From Candidatus Rokuibacteriota bacterium (GTDB taxonomy: Bacteria > Methylomirabilota > Methylomirabilia > Rokubacteriales > CSP1-6): a DNA stretch of 49,650 nucleotides. Position numbers and translations under genes: made by a program. The stretch's first letter is position 1. The number at the start of each line of letters is the position of its first letter. The notes beneath the pieces were generated by a model. The model saw only the letters and a list, made by a program, of their open reading frames with translations. It ran no database searches and was not told the DNA's origin. Positions 25,020-32,282 of this stretch are shown here, in pieces. The stretch spans positions 1 to 49,650 of the forward strand of contig QHSP01000052.1 in the NCBI GenBank assembly GCA_003220495.1. Reading direction: 5' to 3'.

Positions 25020-26683
25020 GCGAGTCAGAGGCCACGGACATGCCAGGTGGGTCGAGAGGCCGGGAATCAGGGCGTGCGTTGCTCCAGGCCTGGATCGTGG
25101 TGGCCCTGATCCTGGCCGGCGTGGCGATGGTTCGACTGCGGCTGGTGGACCTGCCACTCGATCGCGACGAGGGCGAGTACGCGTACTTCGGCCAGCTCCT
25201 GCTGCAGGGCATCCCGCCCTACGCGGGCGCGTACAACTTCAAGATGCCCGGCATCTATGTCGTTTACGCCGCCATCCTCGCCGCGCTCGGGCAGACGCCG
25301 ACGGCGATCCATGTCGGGCTCTTGATCGCGAACGCGATCGCGATCGTGCTGATGTTCCTGGTCGGCCGGCGCCTGATCGGCACGCTCGGCGGCGTGGTCG
25401 CCGGTGCGGCGTATGCCACGCTCACCCTCAGCCCGCGCTTGCTCTCCTCGTCGGCATACGCGGAGCACTTCGTGGTGGTGCCCGTCCTCCTGGGCGTTCT
25501 GTCGGTCACGCGAGCGAGTGGGCGCCCGCGGCTGGCCGCGCTGTTCGGTGCCGGGGCACTGTTCGGCGCGGCGTTTGTCGTGAAGCAGAGCGGCGGCGTC
25601 TTCGCGCTGTTCGGTCTTCTGTGCGCACTGACCGGAGCTCCGAGCCATCTTCGGCGGAGGCTGGCGGCCGGAACGGCGTTCGTGGTCGGCGCGCTGGCGC
25701 CGTACGTCGCGCTCTGTCTTCTGATGCTCCTCGCCGGCACCTTCGGCTCCTTCTGGTTCTGGACCTTTACATACGCGTACCACTACGGGACGGGCGAGCC
25801 GCTCGCGCAAGGCGTGAAGAACCTCTGGACGGCGCTGGGCCTCATCTTGCCTACCTGCTACCTCGCCGTCGCGCTCTCTGCGCTCGGCCTCTCGGCGGTC
25901 GCCTGGGACCCCGTCACCCGCTCGCGGTTCGCGCCCGTCGGCCTCCTCCTGCTGTGCGGCGTCACCGCCACGTCGGCGGGGCTTTACTTCCGGCACCAGT
26001 ACTTCATCCTTTTGCTTCCCGCTGTCACGCTCCTCGCCGGCCTCGCCGTCGATGCCGTCACACGCCGCCCGGCAATGCGCGCCGCGCCAACCCTGCGAGC
26101 GGCCGTCGCGATCGCGCTCACGGCGGTCCCGCTTCTCCACCTCGTCTACCTGGAGCGCGCGATCCTCTTCATCGGCACGCCGCGCCAGGTAGGGCGGGCC
26201 CTGTACGGCATGAATCCCTTTCCCGAAGCCGTCGAGATCGGCAAGTACCTCAAGGACCGGACGTCCGTCGAAGATCGGATCGCGGTGGTCGGCTCGGAGC
26301 CCGAGATCTATTTCTACGCGCAGCGGCGAGGCGCCACTGGATACGTCTACACGTATCCGCTGATGGATCCTCATCCGTACGCGGTCCGGATGCAGCAGGA
26401 GATGATTCGCGAGATCGAGGCGGGAGATCCACGTTTCGTGGTCTACGTGCGCTTCTGGTACTCGTGGCTCGTTCGCCCGGAGTCGGATCAGGCGATCTTC
26501 CGCTGGTTCGACGAGTACCAGAAGCGATTCGAGCGCGTCGGCGTCGTCGACATCCTCTCGCCCGGGCAGACGCGCTATCTTTGGGGCGAGGCGGCGGCGG
26601 CCTACACGCCGGCCACGGACCGCTGGATCGCCGTCTACGAGCGCCGCCGGGCGCCCGCCGCCAACGAAAGGACCCGGCCATGA
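25016..26683 (+). CDS. GT39-type membrane glycosyltransferase, tandem paralogue
   Basis: 555 residues, collinear with the gene just upstream throughout: LPLDRDEGEYAYFGQLLLQG in the first loop, NFKMPGIYVVYAAIL, and the C-terminal IAVVGSEPEIYFYAQRRGATGYVYTYPLM. It is a clear tandem duplication that has diverged by many substitutions, so the two probably have different donor or acceptor specificity rather than redundant roles. The acidic loop motif is intact in both. The GTG start overlaps the upstream stop, and the TGA overlaps the next ATG, so all three genes are cotranslated. An internal Met at residue 9 or 10 is a possible alternative start. Confidence 0.85.
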   Translation: MSESEATDMPGGSRGRESGRALLQAWIVVALILAGVAMVRLRLVDLPLDRDEGEYAYFGQLLLQGIPPYAGAYNFKMPGIYVVYAAILAALGQTPTAIHVGLLIANAIAIVLMFLVGRRLIGTLGGVVAGAAYATLTLSPRLLSSSAYAEHFVVVPVLLGVLSVTRASGRPRLAALFGAGALFGAAFVVKQSGGVFALFGLLCALTGAPSHLRRRLAAGTAFVVGALAPYVALCLLMLLAGTFGSFWFWTFTYAYHYGTGEPLAQGVKNLWTALGLILPTCYLAVALSALGLSAVAWDPVTRSRFAPVGLLLLCGVTATSAGLYFRHQYFILLLPAVTLLAGLAVDAVTRRPAMRAAPTLRAAVAIALTAVPLLHLVYLERAILFIGTPRQVGRALYGMNPFPEAVEIGKYLKDRTSVEDRIAVVGSEPEIYFYAQRRGATGYVYTYPLMDPHPYAVRMQQEMIREIEAGDPRFVVYVRFWYSWLVRPESDQAIFRWFDEYQKRFERVGVVDILSPGQTRYLWGEAAAAYTPATDRWIAVYERRRAPAANERTRP

Positions 26684-27135
26684 GAAGCCATGGTTTGACC
26701 TTCGAGCAGCACGAAGTCGGCGCCACGTTCCGCACGCTCAGCCGGACCGTGTCGGAGACCGATATCGTGACCTTCGTCAATTTGTGCGGCTTCACCGAGC
26801 CCCTCTTCATGGACATGGAGTACGTCACGCGCGAGTCGGTGTTCAAGCGCCGCGCGGCGCCCGGGGCCCTGACCTTCGCGCTCTCCGAGGGGCTCATCAT
26901 GCAGACCGGGCTGATCCACGGGACAGGGATGGCCTATCTCGGCGGCGAGATGCGTCTGACGGCGCCGGTGCTCGAGGGCGACACACTGACCGTGGAGATC
27001 AAGGTCGCCGAAAAACGAGAGACCCAGAAGACCGACCGCGGGATCGTCACCTACCTCCACCGCGTGCTCAACCAGCGCGACGAGCAGGTGCTGGAAGCCC
27101 GCGTGCAGCGGATGATCCGCCGCGACAGCCGCTGA
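26680..27135 (+). CDS. MaoC-like hot-dog fold protein with altered catalytic motif
   Basis: About 151 residues, start supported by GAAAGGA eight bases upstream. The fold pattern is MaoC-like: FEQHEVGATFRTLSRTVSETDIVTFVNLCG, then PGALTFALSEGLI, the beta-strand MAYLGGEMRLTAPVLEGDTLTVEI and a closing VLEARVQRMIR. Canonical (R)-hydratases have a G-D-x-N-P-x-H catalytic motif; here it reads CGFTEPLFMD, so the Asp, Asn and His positions are Phe, Glu and Phe. Hydratase activity is therefore doubtful. It may be a binding protein, thioesterase-like, or act on another substrate. It is coupled to the glycosyltransferase upstream by ATGA. Confidence 0.8.
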   Translation: MRSHGLTFEQHEVGATFRTLSRTVSETDIVTFVNLCGFTEPLFMDMEYVTRESVFKRRAAPGALTFALSEGLIMQTGLIHGTGMAYLGGEMRLTAPVLEGDTLTVEIKVAEKRETQKTDRGIVTYLHRVLNQRDEQVLEARVQRMIRRDSR

Positions 27136-27143
27136 GCGGACCG

Positions 27144-27156
27144 CTCGCGTACAATC
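27144..27156 (+). promoter_or_regulatory. Candidate -10 region upstream of the MOSC gene
   Basis: CTCGCGTACAATC, identical to the 13-mer at 22605-22617, gives TACAAT at 27150-27155. No convincing -35 is seen. An RBS-like GGAGTGGAGG lies at 27175-27184 ahead of the GTG at 27192. Confidence 0.4.
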
Positions 27157-27191
27157 ATCAGGAAGCCAATCCTCGGAGTGGAGGTTCGGAA

Positions 27192-27695
27192 GTGAACGCC
27201 AGGATCGTCCAGATCAGCGTCTCGCGGGGAGGAGTCCCCAAGACGGCGGTTCCCACCGCGCGGGTGACCGCCGACGGGCTCGAGGGCGACGCGCAGCGAG
27301 ACCGCGAGCACCACGGGGGACCGGAGCGCGCGGTGTGCCTCTACTCGCTCGAGGCGATCGAGCATCTCCGGGCCGAGGGCCACTCGATCGCGCCCGGGAG
27401 CATCGGCGAGAACGTGACGGTGGAAGGGCTCGACTGGTCCGCGGTCGCGCCGGGCGACCACCTGCTTCTCGGCGAGCGGGTCCTGGTCCAGGTGACGCGC
27501 TACACGAGCCCGTGCCTGAACATCAGGGGCTCCTTCAAGGACGGAGAGTTCGCCCGCGTCTCCCAGAAGCGGCACCCTGGCTGGAGCCGCGTCTACGCGC
27601 GGGTGCTCGTCGAGGGGACGATCCGCCGCGACGATCCGGTGCGCCTGCTCGACGAGATCCGGGCCGCCGAGCTCACCGCCGCCGCCTGGAGGTGA
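27192..27695 (+). CDS. MOSC domain protein
   Basis: About 167 residues with a GTG start after a good purine-rich RBS. It matches the single-domain YiiM-like MOSC layout: ISVSRGGVPKTAV, then ADGLEGDAQRDREHHGGPERAVCLY (the GDxQ...HGG motif), IGENVTVEGLDWSAV, and TRYTSPCLNI with the conserved Cys that in molybdenum-cofactor sulfurases contacts the persulfide sulfur. MOSC proteins handle molybdenum cofactor or use it to reduce N-hydroxylated compounds. The stop overlaps the flavoprotein gene by GTGA, hinting at a joint redox role. Confidence 0.88.
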   Translation: MNARIVQISVSRGGVPKTAVPTARVTADGLEGDAQRDREHHGGPERAVCLYSLEAIEHLRAEGHSIAPGSIGENVTVEGLDWSAVAPGDHLLLGERVLVQVTRYTSPCLNIRGSFKDGEFARVSQKRHPGWSRVYARVLVEGTIRRDDPVRLLDEIRAAELTAAAWR

Positions 27696-28864
27696 GCCGC
27701 CGGGCCTCCGTCGTCATCATCGGCGGCGGTGTCACCGGCGCTTCGATCGCCTTTCACCTCACCCTCGCCGGTGTGCGCGACGTCGTCCTGCTCGAGCGGC
27801 GGAGCCTGGCGTCCGGCGGCACCGGCCGATCCGTCGGGATCGTCCGCCAGCTCTACCCCACGGCAGAGACCAGCCAGATGGTCGTGCGGTCGCTCGGCGT
27901 CTTCCAGCACTTCCGCGACGCCGTCGGCGGCGAATCGGGCTACGTCGCGTGCGGCGCGTTGATCGGCGTCTCGGCAGGGATGCGAGCGAAGCTCGAAGCG
28001 ACCGTGAAGCTCCAGCGGTCGGTCGGCGTCCGCGCCGAGGTGCTGGAGCCTCGTGATCTCGCGCGCGTCGAGCCGCGGATCGATCCGGAGAATCTCGGCG
28101 CGATCCTCTACGAGCCCGACTCGGGCTATGGCGATCCCACGGCGGTGACGAACGGCTACGCGGACGCGGCGCGCCGCAACGGCGTGCGTATCGAACAGGG
28201 CGTCGAGGTCGTGGCGGTCCGCAGCTCGGCTGGGCGCGTCGCGGGTGTCGAGACGGCGGCGGGCGAGCGCATCGACGCGCCGGTCGTCGTCAATGCGGCA
28301 GGCCTCTGGTCCCCAGCCGTCGCGCGGCTGGCCGGCATCGAGCTTCCCATCGTCGTCGGCCGCCACCCCGTGTTCGTAGTCGAGCGTGACGCCTCGTTCG
28401 GGCGTCCGCACCTCGTCTATCTCGATCTTGCCGGCGGGAGCTATGCGAGGCCGGAGACGGGGGGACTCACCCTCACCGGCTCTCTCACCGACGACGAGGC
28501 GCAGCATCCGATGGAGCCCGAGCGGCTCGGCGCCGACGTGGGCCTCGACGAAGCGGCAGAAGTTCTCGAGCGGACCGGTCGTGCGATCCCGCGCCTCGCC
28601 GAAGCGCGCTACCGGCGCGGCTGGGCCGGGGCGTTCGACATCACGCCGGACTGGATGCCGATCCTCGACGAGTCGCCGTTGCGCGGCTTCTGGATCGCGG
28701 CCGGAATGAGCGGGCACGGCTTCAAGCTGTCGCCCGCCGTCGGCGAGATGATGGCGGCGCGGATCACCGGGACGACGCCGCCCGTCGACCCGGCGCCATT
28801 CGCCTTCGGACGCTTCGGCGCGAAGGGCTCGAGCGGGACCTTCGTCGCGTCGTACCTGGGCTGA
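27692..28864 (+). CDS. FAD-dependent oxidoreductase (DAO / sarcosine-oxidase beta-like)
   Basis: 390 residues. N-terminal Rossmann motif VVIIGGGVTGASIAFHLTLAG with the acidic end VLLER; next SGGTGRSVGIVRQLYP, as in glycine/sarcosine oxidase-type enzymes; and the C-terminal FAD contact GFWIAAGMSGHGFKLSPAVGE. This group oxidises secondary or tertiary amines or amino acids (sarcosine, dimethylglycine, D-amino acids); the substrate cannot be inferred. The GTG at 27692 is four bases inside the MOSC gene. It converges on the histidine kinase gene with 13 bases between the stops. Confidence 0.88.
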   Translation: MSRRASVVIIGGGVTGASIAFHLTLAGVRDVVLLERRSLASGGTGRSVGIVRQLYPTAETSQMVVRSLGVFQHFRDAVGGESGYVACGALIGVSAGMRAKLEATVKLQRSVGVRAEVLEPRDLARVEPRIDPENLGAILYEPDSGYGDPTAVTNGYADAARRNGVRIEQGVEVVAVRSSAGRVAGVETAAGERIDAPVVVNAAGLWSPAVARLAGIELPIVVGRHPVFVVERDASFGRPHLVYLDLAGGSYARPETGGLTLTGSLTDDEAQHPMEPERLGADVGLDEAAEVLERTGRAIPRLAEARYRRGWAGAFDITPDWMPILDESPLRGFWIAAGMSGHGFKLSPAVGEMMAARITGTTPPVDPAPFAFGRFGAKGSSGTFVASYLG

Positions 28865-28877
28865 AGACGCCGCGACG

Positions 28878-30416
28878 TCAGGCGTGCGCGACCGGTAGCT
28901 CGACGGTGAACGTCGTGCCGGCGCCTTCCATGCTCTCGACGCGTATCCTACCGCCGACCGACTCCACGATGGTCTTGGTGATCGCGAGCCCCAGACCCGT
29001 GCCGGCGATCTCGCGGGTCGCCTTGCTCTCGACCCGGTAGAACTTGTCGAACACGTGAGGGAGGTCGCGGGCCGGGATCCCCAGGCCCGTGTCCGACACG
29101 CGGATCGTCACGGTCTCGGCGCCGTCGCCCCCGGCGGAGAACGCGGCCGAGACCGTGACCCGCCCGCCCGACGGTGTGTACTTGATGCCGTTGTCGATCA
29201 GGTTGACCAGCGCCTGCTTGATTCGAATCGGCGCGGCCATGACGATCGCCTCCGCCGGAAGATCGGTGCGGAGCTCGATCGCCCTGCGCTCGGCGTTGGG
29301 CCGCACGATCCGCAGCGCCTCCTCGGCGACGGGCACCAGGTCCATCGGCTCGCGGGCCGCGTCGAGCCCGGCTTCGATCTTGCCGATGTCGAGAAGGTCG
29401 GTGACGAGATCGGCCATGTGCTGGGCCGTATCACGGATATCCTGACAGTGCTTCTCGAACCCCGGGTTCGTCGGCCCGGCCATCCGCATCAGGTCCGCAA
29501 GCCCCGCGATGACCGTGATCGGGCTCTTGAGGTCGTGCGAGACGGTGTTGACGAAGTCGTTCTTCATCTGCTCGAGGTTCTTCAACAGCGTGATGTCGCG
29601 AAGGACCACCGCCAGCCCGACCGGCTCGCCGAACGGCGTGACCACCTGGACCATGCTCGCCTGCGCGACGCGTCCGTCGGGCAGCGGCAGCTCGGAGATG
29701 CCGGGCTTGCCCTTCACGAACAGCTCACGCAGCGGGCCGTAGTCGACCACCTCGAGGAGTGGCCGGCCCTCGACCGCGTCTGGCGCGAGGCTCAGCATCT
29801 GGCGCACGGCTCCGTTCGCCAAGAGCACGAGGCCGCCCGGGTTCATCGCGATCACGGCGTCGGCGGTGCTGCCGAGCACGCCGAGCATCGTCATGCGTTC
29901 GTCGGCGAGCGCCTGATAGGCCTGCGAGGTCTCGAGCGCCGCCGACAGCCCCGCCGCCAGGAGGGCGGCAACCTGGACGTCATCGTCACCGTACGTGATC
30001 GGCGGACGGGCGGCAAACAGCAAGGCGCCGAGCGCATCGAGCCCTCGACGGATCGGCACCGCCAGAGTGGCGCGCAGGCCCGCCGCGATCAGCACGCCCT
30101 CGAGGTCGTGGACGCCGTCGTGGACGCGGGCCAGGTCTTCGATCCGCTGCGCCTGTCCCGTCATGATCGCGCGACCCGGCAGTCCCTCGTAGAGCGAGAA
30201 TCCCCGCAGGCTCACGGCGCCGGCGTCGAGGCCGGCGAGCGTGTGCACGAGATAGCTGCCCTTCTCGGGATCCGGGAGGCACACGGCGAGGTAATCGTGC
30301 GGCACCACGCGGCCCGCGTGATCGCCGAGCGTCTGGAAGAAGTGCGTGGGAATCGGCGAGCGGAACAGCTCGATGAGGATCTCGCTGAGCCGCGTCAGGC
30401 GCTCGGTCTGGCTCAT
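28878..30416 (-). CDS. Soluble sensor histidine kinase with GAF and PAS domains
   Basis: 512 residues without membrane segments. GAF domain about 15-160 (GFSLYEGLPGRAIMTGQAQRI), PAS about 175-280 (STADAVIAMNPGGLVLLANGAVRQML, VVLRDITLLKNLEQ), HisKA with the H-box VNTVSHDLKSPITVI (phospho-acceptor His294), and HATPase with N-box NLIDNGIKYTP, G1 SDTGLGIP, F-box FDKFYRV and G2 GTGLGLAI, all intact. It should autophosphorylate in response to a cytoplasmic ligand or redox signal. No response regulator gene is in the window. The ATG overlaps the TGA of the peroxiredoxin-like gene (ATGA), so the two are cotranslated. Confidence 0.94.
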   Translation of the reverse strand: MSQTERLTRLSEILIELFRSPIPTHFFQTLGDHAGRVVPHDYLAVCLPDPEKGSYLVHTLAGLDAGAVSLRGFSLYEGLPGRAIMTGQAQRIEDLARVHDGVHDLEGVLIAAGLRATLAVPIRRGLDALGALLFAARPPITYGDDDVQVAALLAAGLSAALETSQAYQALADERMTMLGVLGSTADAVIAMNPGGLVLLANGAVRQMLSLAPDAVEGRPLLEVVDYGPLRELFVKGKPGISELPLPDGRVAQASMVQVVTPFGEPVGLAVVLRDITLLKNLEQMKNDFVNTVSHDLKSPITVIAGLADLMRMAGPTNPGFEKHCQDIRDTAQHMADLVTDLLDIGKIEAGLDAAREPMDLVPVAEEALRIVRPNAERRAIELRTDLPAEAIVMAAPIRIKQALVNLIDNGIKYTPSGGRVTVSAAFSAGGDGAETVTIRVSDTGLGIPARDLPHVFDKFYRVESKATREIAGTGLGLAITKTIVESVGGRIRVESMEGAGTTFTVELPVAHA

Positions 30417-31060
30417 GCCGGTACTGGTGTCGCGCCGCAGCGGGCGCGCGCCAGCTCGGCGAGCTCGGCGCCGCCGGGAACCGGATCGATCGGGCCGACC
30501 ACCGTGACGTTCCGGATCACCCCGTGCTTGTCGATCAGGAACATGCCCTGCTCGTGCGCGGTCATCGCATGATGGTGAAGGCGGCGCACGAAGTTGCGGT
30601 TCATGACATCGAAGAATGCTCCGCGTGTCTGGTTGACGCTGTCGCCGTGGGTGAACGCGTGGGCAAAGCTCACCACCGCCGTGCGGGTCGCCTCGAGAAC
30701 GCCGCGGTCGCCGAGGCCGTAGACTGCGAAGAGCCGTTTGTCAGGATCGCACACGAACGGAAATGGCAGCGGCGACGACCCGAAGTAGCGTCGCGCGCTT
30801 TCCAGAAGGTTCGGCGCCACCTGGATCACCTCGGTCTCGGCGCTCTGCAGATCTTCGTAGTTGCTCCGGATTCCGTCGGTGTAGACGCGACAGAAGGGGC
30901 ACGTGAAGCCGCGCGAGAACCACACGATCACGTTGCGTCGCTCACGGTAGGAGGCCAGATCCACCATCGGCCCGCGGACCGACGGAAGCGAGAAGAGGGG
31001 CGCCCTCGCGCCGACTGAGGGGCGCCCGGGTGTCTGCTCGACGGACGCGCTGGTCGCCAT
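30413..31060 (-). CDS. Peroxiredoxin-like (AhpC/TSA, redoxin) protein
   Basis: 215 residues. Thioredoxin-fold start VGARAPLFSLPSVRGPMVDLASYRERRNVIVWFSRG, then TCPFC with Cys54 and Cys57: Cys54 is where the peroxidatic cysteine of peroxiredoxins stands, and the CxxC pair would allow disulfide cycling as in thiol-disulfide proteins. A further conserved-looking stretch FVCDPDKRLFAVYGLG follows. No signal peptide, so cytoplasmic. It is the first gene of an operon with the histidine kinase and could be its redox input (inference). An AT-rich region with two palindromes lies upstream. Confidence 0.87.
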   Translation of the reverse strand: MATSASVEQTPGRPSVGARAPLFSLPSVRGPMVDLASYRERRNVIVWFSRGFTCPFCRVYTDGIRSNYEDLQSAETEVIQVAPNLLESARRYFGSSPLPFPFVCDPDKRLFAVYGLGDRGVLEATRTAVVSFAHAFTHGDSVNQTRGAFFDVMNRNFVRRLHHHAMTAHEQGMFLIDKHGVIRNVTVVGPIDPVPGGAELAELARARCGATPVPA

Positions 31061-31577
31061 GGTTCCGCCCTCGCTGGCCTCTTCCTCCCTCTATACCAGG
31101 CAAGAGACATACCAAGGGCAACGAGCTGGTTTATATAAACTTATTGGCTTGTAAGGGCGGGCCGTGAACGGAAATTTCCGGCCGAGGTGGCCAGGAACAG
31201 CCCAGCCGGCTTGGGCAGGAAGCTCGCCAGTCTATATCGCTCGACTCCGCCGAGTATCCGTCTGCACGTCACACTGCTGGTCACGAAGTTGTCGAGAGAG
31301 GCGAGGACATTGCGGCAAAGAGCTCACCACCGCTGTCAGACCGATCGCAGAGGGCTGCTGCTCACGTGTAGCCGAGCTGGCGGCGCCCCATACGGATCAG
31401 CCACTTGCGGCCTTGCGGCGACTGTCCGCTTCGATAACGCTCTACGAACTCTCTGGCTCATCGATTGCACTCTGGATGGCGAGACAAAGGAGCGTACCCG
31501 TCTTGCCATCTTTCCGGACGCCCGTCGCTCCCCGAGACGCGCGCACTCGAAGGCCCGGCGACCTCACCCACCCTGAA
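31061..31577. promoter_or_regulatory. Divergent intergenic region with two 12-bp palindromes
   Basis: The 517 bases between the peroxiredoxin-like gene (leftward) and a GT2 gene (rightward) hold no gene I can support. GTTTATATAAAC (31129-31140) and CGGAAATTTCCG (31169-31180) are perfect palindromes in an AT-rich patch and may be operators. On the leftward strand TATAGA, preceded by TGG (extended -10 type), lies about 31090-31095 and could serve the peroxiredoxin gene. Bases 31190-31570 are of mixed composition; open frames there look random. Confidence 0.45.
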
Positions 31578-32282
31578 ATGTCGATCGTGATGCCCGTCTA
31601 CAACGAGGCCGCCGTAATCGCCGAGGTCGTGACCTCGTGGCTCCAGGAGCTCGCGCGCCTCGGCATCGACTACGAGTTCCTCGCGTACGACGACGGCTCG
31701 CGCGACGAGACTGGGCGAATCCTCGAGCGGCTCGTAGAGCGGCAGCCCCGCCTCGTCGTCACGAGCCAAGCGAACTCGGGCCATGGCCCGACAATTCTCC
31801 GCGGCTATCGCGAGGCGCGCGGCGAATGGGTCTTCCAGGTCGACAGCGACGACGAGATGGGACCCGAGCACTTCGCCGGGCTCTGGGAGCAGCGGGAAGA
31901 CTACGACCTCCTCGTCGGCCGTCGACACCGCCGCGACTCACCGCTCGCGCGCCGGCTCATCGCCGCCCTGTCGCGAGCCACGGTATGGACCTTGTTCGGG
32001 CGTGCCGTGACGGACGTCAATGCGCCCTATCGGCTCATGCGCCGGTCCTGCCTGGCGGCGTTGCTTTCCGCGATCCCGGCCGAGACGTTCGCGCCGAACG
32101 TGATCATCTCCGGGCTGGCCGCCCGGCAAGGACTTCGAGTTCGCGAGGTGTGGGTGCCTCACCGCGGGCGGCGGACGGGAACGGTCTCGATCGTCAAATG
32201 GCGTCTCTGGAAGGCCGCGCTGCGGGCGTTCGGGCAGACCCTGGCGGTCGCGCTTCGCGCGCGGAGCCGCCGGTGGCATTGA
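31578..32282 (+). CDS. Family 2 glycosyltransferase
   Basis: About 234 residues. GT-A fold start MSIVMPVYNEAAVIAEVV, nucleotide-sugar motif FLAYDDGSRDETG, and the metal-binding D-x-D region FQVDSDDEMGPEHF, followed by DVNAPYRLMRR, typical of dolichol-phosphate-mannose-synthase-like enzymes. No C-terminal membrane segments, so cytoplasmic or peripheral. The frame is open upstream to 31164, but residues before MSIVMP do not look like the family, so ATG 31578 is preferred although no clear RBS precedes it. The 3' end overlaps the next gene by 10 bases. Probably supplies a lipid-linked sugar or extends a surface glycan. Confidence 0.87.
   Translation: MSIVMPVYNEAAVIAEVVTSWLQELARLGIDYEFLAYDDGSRDETGRILERLVERQPRLVVTSQANSGHGPTILRGYREARGEWVFQVDSDDEMGPEHFAGLWEQREDYDLLVGRRHRRDSPLARRLIAALSRATVWTLFGRAVTDVNAPYRLMRRSCLAALLSAIPAETFAPNVIISGLAARQGLRVREVWVPHRGRRTGTVSIVKWRLWKAALRAFGQTLAVALRARSRRWH

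Noticed and set aside
31164-31577. N-terminal extension of the GT2 gene or a separate small gene
   Set aside because: The frames are open but the residues do not resemble a glycosyltransferase start or any domain, and no RBS is seen. Treated as intergenic.
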